Part shown: positions 1 through 6,053 of the stretch, piece by piece
Layout of the letters: the number at the start of each line of letters is the position of its first letter
Position numbering within the stretch: the first letter of the stretch is position 1
Source of the DNA: DAOUMF01 sp034411955
GTDB lineage: Bacteria > Chloroflexota > Dehalococcoidia > SM23-28-2 > RBG-16-64-32
Length of the DNA: 20,468 nt
Assembly: GCA_034411955.1 (NCBI GenBank)
Contig: DAOUMF010000083.1
Span: 1 to 20,468 of the forward strand
Direction of reading: 5' to 3'
The notes under the pieces: model-generated
What the model saw: only the letters and a program-made list of their open reading frames with translations
The model's database searches: none
What the model was told of the DNA's origin: nothing
Made by a program: the position numbers and the translations under genes

Positions 1-128
1 GATTCCAGCAGGCCCATGATGCTCGCTGTGACGCGGGCCTCCTCGGTCGTGGTGGTCCAGATCGCGGGATACCGAGCCCTGATCAGCACGTCTAGCTGTT
101 GGATTGGTGAGAGCTTTTGTATGTTCAC
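1..128 (-). CDS. AAA-family ATPase, N-terminal part (cut by window edge)
   Basis: The open frame runs off the left edge; only the first 42 residues are visible. The start is GTG at 128, chosen because a full AGGAGG lies 5 nt upstream (139-134) and a promoter lies about 40 bp further out; the frame is too short and open-ended to stand out by length. The visible N-terminus contains LDVLIRARYPAIW followed by TTTEEARV, which resembles the start of Ycf46-like/MoxR-neighbour AAA ATPases (typically LD.LIRARYPLI.. then an E/EE.R segment). That family assignment is from recognition of this segment only; Walker motifs would lie outside the window. It is the last visible gene of the leftward run and has its own promoter, so it may be expressed separately from the genes before it. 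Confidence 0.6.
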   Translation of the reverse strand, partial: MNIQKLSPIQQLDVLIRARYPAIWTTTTEEARVTASIMGLLE

Positions 129-170
129 GTTGGCCTCCTGTCTGCTGCTGTCTGCTGTCCGTTCTGATCA

Positions 171-199
171 TATAAAGCAGTTGAGGCTCAAATTGTCCA
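171..199 (-). promoter_or_regulatory. Promoter, TGGACA-17-TTTATA class (copy 1)
   Basis: On the minus strand TGGACA (199-194), a 17-bp spacer and TTTATA (176-171). It sits 40-45 bp before the GTG of the AAA ATPase. Copies 2 and 3 (2041-2069, 3524-3552) have identical boxes and spacing, which makes chance unlikely. Confidence 0.7.
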
Positions 200-226
200 A
201 AGCAAGATCGCGGAGATCGGGACGGG

Positions 227-333
227 TTATGACGAGGCCAGGATCTCCTTGATGCGCTGGCGCAGGTTGTGGTGGAACTGTTCCAGGCTGCCACTGTCAT
301 AGGCATAGTGCGCGCCCTCGATCTCACCACTCC
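227..333 (-). pseudogene. C-terminal continuation of the upstream gene in the +1 frame
   Basis: Immediately after the stop of the gene ending at 324, the neighbouring frame continues with clearly protein-like sequence (VWSGEIEGAHYAYDSG, then a Gln/His/Arg-rich helix) to a TAA at 227-229. No ATG, GTG or TTG in this frame could start it as a separate gene. Total length from 734 to 227 is 508 nt, one base more than a whole number of codons, so a single-base deletion near 330-345 would give one intact protein of about 168 residues. Either the gene is frameshifted, the base is a sequencing error, or a +1 recoding event is used. I favour an indel. Confidence 0.5.
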
Positions 334-734
334 AGACTGGCGGCGCGTGTGCCGCCGATGCTCTTGGGCGCGGCTGGCGGCTCGGGCTCCGGCGCATGGT
401 AGACGATGCCGAGCGGTGGTGCTTTCTCGCACGGATAACCAGGCAGACGCTTGACGAGATCCACTCGGCCGCCGATGACGCCCCAGGTGCTATGCAGTTC
501 GTAGCCGATCTTGGCCTTGGAGCGCAATAGCCAGTGCAGATCCTCTAGCGTGTAAGTCCCCTTACGCCTGGTCTCGTGTAGGCCATTGGACGCGCCGCTC
601 ATAAGATATGCCGCCCAATGGCCCCAATAGACCGTGAGTGTGCCTTCCGCGCTGCCTGCGGATAGTGGGGTGTAGTGCAGGATGTAGGCTCTCGGCACGT
701 CTCCTGGCCTATCGCGTTTCATCACGATGAACAT
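324..734 (-). CDS. Hypothetical protein, probably frameshifted near its 3' end
   Basis: 136 residues as read. I do not recognise the family. The start ATG follows a G-rich GTAGGGGG ribosome site and lies 10 nt after the stop of the preceding gene, so the two are probably co-translated. The N-terminal 100 residues are mixed alpha/beta in character with several Trp and Tyr; residues 112-125 form a Pro/Glu/Ala-rich linker. The protein stops just after that linker, while the adjacent frame carries a convincing further 36 residues (see 227-333), so the annotated C-terminus is probably artificial. It is the last gene before the promoter at 171-199. No membrane segment or signal peptide is seen. Confidence 0.65.
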   Translation of the reverse strand: MFIVMKRDRPGDVPRAYILHYTPLSAGSAEGTLTVYWGHWAAYLMSGASNGLHETRRKGTYTLEDLHWLLRSKAKIGYELHSTWGVIGGRVDLVKRLPGYPCEKAPPLGIVYHAPEPEPPAAPKSIGGTRAASLEW

Positions 735-743
735 GGTAGCCCC

Positions 744-2000
744 CTACAGCTCCAGGGCGCTCGCCCTGCTCCCGCCTTGGGAGCGAATCTTCCGCGCGCT
801 CTCCGCCGTCATCAGGGCAATGTTCTCGAGCTCCGCCTGGATGTCGTCGATGCGCGTCTCCCGGATTTCCTTGCTCGCGGCGCGGTAGCTGGCGACCTTG
901 GAGTCCAGGGTCTCCAGCGCGCTTTCGAGCGCGTCATCCTGGAGCAGCCCGCCATTCAGCGCACGCCAATAACTGAGCATCTCCGCGGCCTTACCATTCG
1001 CCCGCCCCCTGAGCGACCCGTTCTTGTCGACGCCGGCCGCGAGGCTCTTCACCGCGTCGTAGATCGTGGCGCGCAGGCTGTCCAAGGCCTCTTGCAGCGG
1101 GCTGCCCATCTCGGCGAGACGCTTGCGCGCGTGCTCGAGCTCCGCTTGCTTGAACGCCTCAACCTGGGCGTTGGTGATCAGGTTGGCATGCGCGACCTCA
1201 ATCTCCTTGGCTTGTGCCTCGGCCTTGGCCGAATGGGCGGCGGCGATCACCGCCTCTTCTGCAGCGATCTCGGCGTCGCTGTAGAGGATCGAGGTCCGGT
1301 AATCAAAATGGACGCCGTATGCGATCTCATCCGGCAGCGGCATCTTGGATAGCGCGCTCTGGACCACGAACTCGACGAACCGGTCGTGGTCGTTGAGGCT
1401 GTCAAAGATCTGCCCGCTTGGTGTCCGAATCATCACGCGGTCGCCTGGCGCGTACTGGCCGGTGAGGCCCTTCCAGGCCCGCTCTGCGACCTCTGCAAAG
1501 TAGGCGCGGTTCTCTTCCCGGATGTCGGCATAGTCCTCCAGGACCTCGGACTTGATACCCTCCAACTCCTCGCAGAGCGCGTCGTGGTTGGCCTTCCAGG
1601 TCGCATACGCTGACCAAGGCAACCACGCCCACCCGCCGAACGCAGCTACCTGGAAACTGTACTTGGCCAGGTTGGCCCTCGCCCGGGTCTCCAGGCTGCG
1701 CACCTTGCCGCTGTAGCCGGGGAACAGGTCCCGGCTGCCTGCGCGGAACCGCTTGGCCCGCGCGTCGTCTGCGGCGATCCCGAGTTCGGCGAACGAGTTG
1801 AGAGCGGAAAGCATACTTGATCCGTGGCAGTCGAGGTCGATCAGCAGCCCGGCCTCGCGCATTTGCCTGAGCTCCAGACGTCGCACCTCGACCTGGCTGA
1901 GGTCCCGGTCCAGGCGGGCCGCAGCCTGCGCACGCCGCTGCTGGATGATGGACTCGGCTTCTTGGATCACCTCTTCCGCTGTCATCGTGGGCTCTTTCAT
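744..2000 (-). CDS. Long coiled-coil protein, possibly DUF3150-like
   Basis: 418 residues with a strong AGGAGG site before ATG 2000 and its own promoter at 2041-2069. The first 60 residues and roughly residues 245-310 and 370-410 are Ala/Glu/Arg/Gln-rich and predicted coiled coil. The middle contains a globular part with a Trp-rich patch (GGWAWLPWSAYATW). The arrangement of a helical N-terminus, a KVRSLETRARANLAKYSF segment, a Trp patch and long helices recalls phage DUF3150 proteins, which often neighbour MoxR-type AAA ATPases; the AAA-like gene two positions downstream fits that, but I cannot confirm it without a profile search. It ends 10 nt before the next gene. No transmembrane segment is seen, so it is probably cytoplasmic. 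Confidence 0.85.
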   Translation of the reverse strand: MKEPTMTAEEVIQEAESIIQQRRAQAAARLDRDLSQVEVRRLELRQMREAGLLIDLDCHGSSMLSALNSFAELGIAADDARAKRFRAGSRDLFPGYSGKVRSLETRARANLAKYSFQVAAFGGWAWLPWSAYATWKANHDALCEELEGIKSEVLEDYADIREENRAYFAEVAERAWKGLTGQYAPGDRVMIRTPSGQIFDSLNDHDRFVEFVVQSALSKMPLPDEIAYGVHFDYRTSILYSDAEIAAEEAVIAAAHSAKAEAQAKEIEVAHANLITNAQVEAFKQAELEHARKRLAEMGSPLQEALDSLRATIYDAVKSLAAGVDKNGSLRGRANGKAAEMLSYWRALNGGLLQDDALESALETLDSKVASYRAASKEIRETRIDDIQAELENIALMTAESARKIRSQGGSRASALEL

Positions 2001-2040
2001 CGTCTGGCCTCCTGTGTGATGTGGACAATTCCGTTATGAA

Positions 2041-2069
2041 TATAAAACTTTTGGCGGGCATTTTGTCCA
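2041..2069 (-). promoter_or_regulatory. Promoter, TGGACA-17-TTTATA class (copy 2)
   Basis: Minus strand TGGACA (2069-2064), 17-bp spacer, TTTATA (2046-2041), about 40 bp before ATG 2000. A TTGTCCA half-site in opposite orientation lies just downstream (around 2020-2027), giving a TGGACAA/TTGTCCA dyad that could be an operator around the start of transcription. Confidence 0.7.
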
Positions 2070-2089
2070 ATACAGCCACAGATTGAGGA

Positions 2090-2118
2090 GGCCGCGCCGG
2101 TTGCCAGCCGGCGCGGCC
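2090..2118 (-). terminator. Strong GC hairpin after the gene ending at 2146
   Basis: Perfect 11-bp stem (GGCCGCGCCGG pairing with its complement) around a 7-nt loop, placed between the stop at 2146 and promoter copy 2. No U-tract follows on either strand, so it is either a factor-dependent terminator or an mRNA 3'-end stabiliser rather than a classical intrinsic terminator. Confidence 0.5.
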
Positions 2119-2145
2119 CGCCCTCTGACAGGAGGTGATGATGGC

Positions 2146-2572
2146 TCAGTTCATACGCAGCCGGCGCATCCAGTCCATCGCCACCGGCGGCATGGGATGG
2201 AATGGGCGCGCGTGGTATGTGTACAGGTCTGCCTGTTGCCGCTTCCAAGCCGACTGTGGCATGATCTGCACGACGAAATCGGGCTCGTCGAGCGGGTGCT
2301 GCTCGTTGTTCACTGTCGCGTGCAGCACGGCGGTACGCTCTCCGTTCCCGAAGCGGTAGATCGAGCTTGCCAGGCACATCAGACCCTCGATCAGGTGCGA
2401 GAGATGATAGGCTTCCGTCTCTTGCCCGTACCATTCGGTCAGGGCCTCCGTGGTCTGGTCCGCCAGGCCGCGCGCGGACTCTGCGAGCTGATCGAGCACC
2501 GGCGACGGCCCGACCTCGTGGATCGCCTCGGCGTGGAGGTCGAGGGCCTCTGACCGCAGATCCGGGTTTCCA
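2146..2572 (-). CDS. Hypothetical helical domain in the -1 frame after NrdG (start not found)
   Basis: This frame is protein-like from about 2566 to its TGA at 2146 (about 140 residues): a helical section rich in Glu, Ala and Leu (for example EALDLHAEAIHEVG, LTEWYGQETEAYHLSH) and a C-terminus with Trp, Tyr and Met. No ATG, GTG or TTG lies at a sensible position near the beginning; the first internal GTG (2499) has a poor ribosome site. The preceding NrdG frame stays convincing to about codon 214 and then degrades to Ser/Arg-rich noise, so the two look like one protein joined by a -1 shift near 2565. The upper coordinate is the shift zone, not a start codon. Function unknown. Confidence 0.5.
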
Positions 2573-3212
2573 CCAGGCCGTGGCCGTTGTCTTGGTCGCT
2601 GAACAGGATGTCCATCTGGCCTGCTGTCCCGAGAACGTCGCCGGCCTCGGTGACTTGCAGGACCTGCTGATCCCAATCCAGGAGAACCAGCGGTTCGCGC
2701 ACGCGGTAGGGCTCGCGCTCGAACGGCAGGATGCCCCACTCGATGCTCGCGGCAAGGTCGATGGCGCGCTGGTTTGCAGAGCCACGCCATTGGAGAAAGT
2801 CGTGGTCCAACTCAGCCATATAGGGGCCGTCCACAAGCAGATCCGCGTAGCGCAGCACCCACAGGATGTTCTTGTCCACTTCGGCAAGGTCGAGCAAATC
2901 CTCAAGTGCATAGCCGGTAAAGATAATGACGTGCCGGTCTGGATCCTGGACCTTGATCTCGACCAGGAGATCTGCAAGCGCCGCGGCCTGTAGCATGGGT
3001 TCACCACCAGAGATCGAAATAGGGCGGCCCGTGGCAAGAAGATGCTCTGCCACCTCGTCAATGGACATCTCTATGCCGCCGTCAAAGGGCCAGAGGTGGC
3101 GATTCTGGCAGCCGGGACATCTGATGGGACATCCAAAAGTCCAGAGGACGGTGCGGGCTCCAGGCCCGTTGGTGTAGCTCTCTTCCTCAATCTCTGCCAC
3201 TCGCAGGTTCAT
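2439..3212 (-). CDS. nrdG: NrdG-type radical-SAM activase (anaerobic ribonucleotide reductase activator)
   Basis: Radical-SAM enzymes of this family use a 4Fe-4S cluster and S-adenosylmethionine to create the glycyl radical of class III ribonucleotide reductase. The cluster triad is CX3CX2C (Cys28, Cys32, Cys35); SAM-binding GGEP is at 69-72, TGY at 99-101, VDGP at 127-130 and the family signature WRGSANQ at 142-148. Ordinary NrdG ends near here (about 155-200 residues); this one continues with about 65 plausible residues and then, after codon 214, with out-of-place Ser/Arg-rich sequence, which suggests a -1 frameshift into the downstream frame (2146-2572). ATG 3212 overlaps the previous stop as ATGA and follows GGAG. 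The glycyl-radical partner NrdD is not in the window; it may be elsewhere in the phage or be the host's. It implies anaerobic growth of the host. Confidence 0.88.
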   Translation of the reverse strand: MNLRVAEIEEESYTNGPGARTVLWTFGCPIRCPGCQNRHLWPFDGGIEMSIDEVAEHLLATGRPISISGGEPMLQAAALADLLVEIKVQDPDRHVIIFTGYALEDLLDLAEVDKNILWVLRYADLLVDGPYMAELDHDFLQWRGSANQRAIDLAASIEWGILPFEREPYRVREPLVLLDWDQQVLQVTEAGDVLGTAGQMDILFSDQDNGHGLVETRICGQRPSTSTPRRSTRSGRRRCSISSQSPRAAWRTRPRRP

Positions 3213-3448
3213 CCCTGGCTCCTATCTCCCCCACGCACGGCATGGTGATCCGACCGGTAGAAAACCCGCACGGTGTTGTACGCCACCCGCCAGGTATCCT
3301 CGTGCGCCCACGGCCCCGGGAGACAGGACTCGCGCAGCCAGGCGTCGGCTGCCTCGCGTGCGTCCTCGGTGCTGAGGTCTTCCAACGTGTCGGGGTCGTG
3401 GACCTCGACGTTCAGACTTGCCTTGATCGATCTCACTTGTGCGGCCAT
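3209..3448 (-). CDS. Small hypothetical protein upstream of nrdG
   Basis: 79 residues, not recognised. The start at 3448 (MAAQVRSIKASLNVEV) was preferred over the longer frame because AAGGAG lies 8 nt before it and promoter copy 3 (3524-3552) lies upstream, which places the longer start inside the promoter. Composition is mixed with an acidic helix (LEDLSTEDAREAADAWL) and a C-terminal beta-like segment. The stop overlaps the nrdG start in an ATGA, so it is translationally coupled to nrdG. It is the first gene of this transcript. The leader before it holds a CCTGGCC/GGCCAGG inverted repeat (3469-3499). Confidence 0.72.
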   Translation of the reverse strand: MAAQVRSIKASLNVEVHDPDTLEDLSTEDAREAADAWLRESCLPGPWAHEDTWRVAYNTVRVFYRSDHHAVRGGDRSQG

Positions 3449-3523
3449 GTTGCTGGCTCCTTTCTCCGCCTGGCCAACCCGGGTATCTGGCCGGCCAGGT
3501 GGGTTCGCGGGTGATTCTGTGCC

Positions 3524-3552
3524 TATAAAACAGTTGGAGGCGCGAATGTCCA
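3524..3552 (-). promoter_or_regulatory. Promoter, TGGACA-17-TTTATA class (copy 3)
   Basis: Minus strand TGGACA (3552-3547), 17-bp spacer, TTTATA (3529-3524). It lies directly after the stop of the metallophosphoesterase gene and about 75 bp before the start at 3448. Confidence 0.7.
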
Positions 3553-3565
3553 AACGAAGATCGCG

Positions 3566-4150
3566 TCAGGCGTTGACTGCCTCCTTTGCCTGCTTTTCCA
3601 CCATCGCGTCCACCAGGTCTTCCAGGCTGATCGGCCTATAGTTCTGCGCATCCACGCCGACGTCAAGGATCATACCGGGCGCGTGGTATCTGCCGTGGCT
3701 ATGGCCGTGTAGGTGCCAGGCGCCGTAGTGTTTGCGATCCCACTCGGCGAGGGGATAGTGGCAGAGCGTAATTGTCAGAGGATAGTCATCCTGACCATGT
3801 TCCTCGTTCTGGAGTACGTCCAGCGAAGACGCCACGAGTGTGACATACTTTCGGGACGCAGACTCAAAGTAGGGCCGGCCCAGGCTGATCTTTTGCCACC
3901 TCCGGTCGTGATGCCACGGCAAGCAGGGCACAATGATATAGCCGTTGAGCTGGCTGAAATAGAGCTGCGCCTGCTTTGGCTCGCCAAGCGTGAAATCGCC
4001 CAGGTGATACACGATGTCGTCCGGTCCAATGACCTCGTTCCAATTGCGGATCAGCGCTTGGTCCATCTCCCCAACCGAGGAGAATGGGCGCTGGCAGTAT
4101 TCGATGATGTTCGCGTGGCCAAAGTGCGTGTCCGCTGTGAAGTAGATCAT
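3566..4150 (-). CDS. Calcineurin-like metallophosphoesterase
   Basis: 194 residues with the motif set of binuclear metallophosphoesterases: DTHFGH at 7-12, GDF at 51-53, a variant of the GNHD motif at 79-82 (WHHD), CHYPL at 130-134 and HGHSHG at 148-153. These residues normally bind two divalent metals and hydrolyse phosphomono- or diesters; the substrate cannot be told from sequence. The usual metal-binding Asn of GNH is a His here, which may be a subfamily trait rather than inactivation. Phages often carry such enzymes near nucleotide-metabolism genes, in keeping with nrdG nearby. ATG 4150 overlaps the preceding stop as ATGA. It is the last gene before promoter copy 3. Cytoplasmic, with no signal peptide. 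Confidence 0.88.
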   Translation of the reverse strand: MIYFTADTHFGHANIIEYCQRPFSSVGEMDQALIRNWNEVIGPDDIVYHLGDFTLGEPKQAQLYFSQLNGYIIVPCLPWHHDRRWQKISLGRPYFESASRKYVTLVASSLDVLQNEEHGQDDYPLTITLCHYPLAEWDRKHYGAWHLHGHSHGRYHAPGMILDVGVDAQNYRPISLEDLVDAMVEKQAKEAVNA

Positions 4151-4377
4151 AGGTCCTCCTCTTCCGTCCAGAGATCCCGTAACATTTCGCGTTCTGGAGC
4201 CTCTGGCCCCCCGATCTCGATGTCCAGTTCATTCTCATCTGTCGCATGAATCGAGAGCATGCAGCCACTATCGAATGCAATGACCACGTGTCCGTTCTCG
4301 TAGAGATGGACAAATAGAACAGCCTGACCTTTGTAGAGATGGTCCAGGGTTTCACTCAGCGGATCTAGATTCAGCAT
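4147..4377 (-). CDS. Small acidic hypothetical protein
   Basis: 76 residues. The start at 4377 (MLNLDPLSETLDHLYKG) was chosen over longer in-frame starts because AGGAGGG lies 5 nt upstream. It begins with a short amphipathic helix, then a likely beta-rich core (VLFVHLYENGHVVIAF), and ends in a strongly acidic tail (WTEEEDL). Family not recognised. It overlaps the metallophosphoesterase start by 4 nt and its own 5' end overlaps the preceding gene, so it is part of a tightly coupled run of three small genes. Confidence 0.72.
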   Translation of the reverse strand: MLNLDPLSETLDHLYKGQAVLFVHLYENGHVVIAFDSGCMLSIHATDENELDIEIGGPEAPEREMLRDLWTEEEDL

Positions 4378-4564
4378 CGGACCCTCCTGGTTGTTCCACG
4401 AACCGCACGTCGTCGATCCCGACCAGGTGCAAGAATCCGGACCGATCCTCGACCAATACCTTGACCTCGTAGCTCGAAAAGCTCTCCACAAACATCACAA
4501 ACCATCCGGGTGCCGAGATTCCGGCATAGCGATCGTCTTCTTTTCGGAACATGAGTCGTCTCAT
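4352..4564 (-). CDS. Small hypothetical protein
   Basis: 70 residues, start ATG 4564 (MRRLMFRKEDDRYAG) with GAGG 8 nt upstream and an ATGA overlap with the stop of the previous gene. The sequence looks like a compact beta-rich domain (FVMFVESFSSYEVKVLVED, FLHLVGIDDVRFVEQ). Its 3' end overlaps the next gene by 26 nt in another frame, which is common in compact phage operons. No family recognised and no membrane segment seen. The longer reading of this frame upstream of 4564 overlaps the better-supported gene at 4561-4926 and is rejected. Confidence 0.7.
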   Translation of the reverse strand: MRRLMFRKEDDRYAGISAPGWFVMFVESFSSYEVKVLVEDRSGFLHLVGIDDVRFVEQPGGSDAESRSAE

Positions 4565-4926
4565 CCGGGTGTCCTCTCGTAGGTGTTCGTCCCACACCAC
4601 ACGTGGAGCCGATCCTCCATACCCTCCACCATCACGCGCAGGTAACGCCAGGTGCCGTCCTCGTCCTTCCCGGCAGTCAGGATCCGGCGGTAGATCGGCT
4701 TCCCCTGGAGCCCTGTGTCGAGGTAGCGCGTCCTTCCCTCGCCATGCCTGGCCCAGGGGCCGATCTTTCCCGCGTACTCGTAACGAGCTAGAACGCCTGC
4801 CGGCACGGGCGTGCCGAGTTCGATCAGCGCGCGGGCGGCCCGGCACGCTTCACAGCGACAGGTAGAATGATGCAAAACGGCGCGCAGCACGCGCTTCAGT
4901 TCCTGGACGGTCGGGGCTTGGGTCAT
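4561..4926 (-). CDS. Hypothetical protein with a CxCxxC motif
   Basis: 121 residues, ATG 4926 with AGGGAG just upstream, 6 nt after the stop of the small membrane-protein gene. The N-terminal helix (VQELKRVLRAVLHH) leads into STCRCEACRAARAL, a compact Cys cluster that could bind a metal, though only three cysteines are close together. A later segment (TRYLDTGLQGKPIYRRILT) is followed by a Trp-containing beta-like part. I do not recognise the family. Stop and next start overlap (ATGA at 4561-4564). Confidence 0.75.
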   Translation of the reverse strand: MTQAPTVQELKRVLRAVLHHSTCRCEACRAARALIELGTPVPAGVLARYEYAGKIGPWARHGEGRTRYLDTGLQGKPIYRRILTAGKDEDGTWRYLRVMVEGMEDRLHVWCGTNTYERTPG

Positions 4927-4932
4927 GGCTCC

Positions 4933-5088
4933 CTACTTCCTCGTCTGCTTCCACCTGCGAATTGCCCGCAGGTCCTCGATCTGCTGATCGTCCTCTTCCG
5001 GGCGGCGCAGCGTGCCGCTGAGGTAGATCGCAGATCCGACGATGATGGCGACGATAACGAAGAATCCGAACCCGATGACGTATGGCAT
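4933..5088 (-). CDS. 51-residue single-span membrane protein
   Basis: Too short for usual ORF cut-offs but well supported: ATG 5088 with GGAG upstream, and it fits exactly between two neighbours. Residues 4-25 (VIGFGFFVIVAIIVGSAIYL) form one hydrophobic span; the rest is a charged tail starting GTLRRPEEDDQQIEDLRAIRR and ending in Lys/Arg. The positive C-terminus predicts N-out, C-in topology. It directly follows the small lipoprotein gene, so the two may act together at the membrane; a holin-like or membrane-anchor role is possible but not shown. Confidence 0.7.
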   Translation of the reverse strand: MPYVIGFGFFVIVAIIVGSAIYLSGTLRRPEEDDQQIEDLRAIRRWKQTRK

Positions 5089-5100
5089 CTCAGTCTCCTC

Positions 5101-5280
5101 TCAGCGCGCCGAACCCGGCGCATGCCACAGAATCCACGGCGTCGGGAGGATCTCAGGGGCCGGCGTGGTGGTATAGTAATCGTGGTCGGCGCCTAACGCG
5201 CCGTCCTGGCAGGCGAGCGTCAGTATCGCCAGCAGCACGACGGCGGCCAGGATGATGAGTAGCCGCGTTTTCCCCTTCAC
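5101..5280 (-). CDS. Small lipoprotein
   Basis: 59 residues, below usual ORF cut-offs. GTG 5280 follows a strong AGGAGG. The N-terminus is a textbook lipoprotein signal: basic n-region (KGKTR), hydrophobic stretch, and lipobox LTLAC with the acceptor Cys at residue 24. The mature part of about 35 residues is Pro/Thr/Tyr-rich (TTTPAPEILPTPWILW). Expected location is the outer face of the cytoplasmic membrane or an outer membrane if the host has one. Gene order lipoprotein then small membrane protein superficially recalls spanin pairs, but the partner has its charged tail on the cytoplasmic side, so a spanin role is doubtful. Confidence 0.72.
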   Translation of the reverse strand: MKGKTRLLIILAAVVLLAILTLACQDGALGADHDYYTTTPAPEILPTPWILWHAPGSAR

Positions 5281-5281
5281 G

Positions 5282-5965
5282 TCAGCCTCCTATCTCGGCT
5301 TTCAATGTCCGTAGCGTGTCTCCAAAGCCTTTCATCCGGCCCTCCTGGGCGAGCTCGTTGACGCGATCCGCGCCAATGCGTTTCTGAATGATGGCAGGGC
5401 CAGCGAGCTTGAAAAACTCTCGCTTGGCCTCCTCATCGCTGAGCGGCGAAGCCCCCTTCCCTGCCCCGTTCCCGTTGCCCTTCTCTGTGGCGACCTCTCG
5501 CCGCAGCTGCTCTGCCGGCACAGGCTCCTCGGGCCAGGTGTCGTCGGGAGGGTCGTCGGGAAGGGAAGGTTCGTCGTCGGCGTCAGGGATGATCGCCTTC
5601 TGGCCCACGACCTGCTCCAGGAGGATCCGGATCGCGCGGAGCTCGGACAGGATGTCGGTTAGGTCGAGGTCGCTGGCCGTGTCCTGGGCGTGGCCGTTGG
5701 GGCGGAAGGGTTCGACTGCGATCAAATCGCGGTACGGCTGACCAGCCTTGTTCAACTTATCCGATTCGGTGTACAAAGCCCACAGCCGACATGGTGTTTC
5801 CACGCCGACCGGAAGCGATGCATAGTCGATGCCGGCATCGGACAAGCTAGAAATATCGAACACGTATATTTCGGGGAACCGCCTCCCACGACCGATCAGG
5901 TCAGCGCGCGTCTCGTTCTTGCGGACTATTTTCGTGATAAGCATACGCTGAATCTCGTCGCTCAT
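5282..5965 (-). CDS. Hypothetical protein with acidic linker, possible OB-like N-domain
   Basis: 227 residues; ATG 5965 has GGAGGGAG upstream. Three parts: an N-terminal globular domain (1-100) whose segment RLWALYTESDKLNKAGQPYR then DLIAVEPF could be strands of an OB-like fold (weak impression only); a middle helix (LSELRAIRILLEQVVG) followed by an acidic Pro/Asp/Glu stretch (about 130-150) and a Gly/Asn/Lys linker; and a C-terminal helical domain with DEEAKREFFKLAGPA. The layout (domain, acidic linker, small helical tail) would fit a nucleic-acid-binding accessory protein, but no family is recognised. The next gene begins 2 nt after its stop. Confidence 0.82.
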   Translation of the reverse strand: MSDEIQRMLITKIVRKNETRADLIGRGRRFPEIYVFDISSLSDAGIDYASLPVGVETPCRLWALYTESDKLNKAGQPYRDLIAVEPFRPNGHAQDTASDLDLTDILSELRAIRILLEQVVGQKAIIPDADDEPSLPDDPPDDTWPEEPVPAEQLRREVATEKGNGNGAGKGASPLSDEEAKREFFKLAGPAIIQKRIGADRVNELAQEGRMKGFGDTLRTLKAEIGG

Positions 5966-5974
5966 TCTCCCTCC

Positions 5975-6049
5975 TCATAAAGTCTTTCGGTCATAATGGA
6001 AAAGAGGCTGCGGTTCTCGGTTGTCCAACCAGTCATCGAGGATATCCAC
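5975..6049 (-). CDS. Possible 24-residue micro-ORF
   Basis: GTG 6049 preceded by AAAGGA at suitable distance, 5 nt after the stop of the 269-residue gene, reading MDILDDWLDNREPQPLFHYD and ending with RKTL, TGA 9 nt before the next ATG. It fills the only gap in this tightly packed run, and its stop overlaps the ribosome site of the next gene, so its translation could couple the two. Too short to identify. Confidence 0.4.
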   Translation of the reverse strand: MDILDDWLDNREPQPLFHYDRKTL

Positions 6050-6053
6050 GCTG

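Noticed and set aside
675..1352. Long plus-strand ORFs opposite the coiled-coil gene
   Set aside because: Antisense shadows in high-GC DNA without ribosome sites; the minus-strand gene has better protein character, ribosome site and promoter.
6022..6027. Fourth TGTCCA box of the TTTATA promoter class
   Set aside because: No TATAAA lies 17 bp away; the hit falls inside the micro-ORF.
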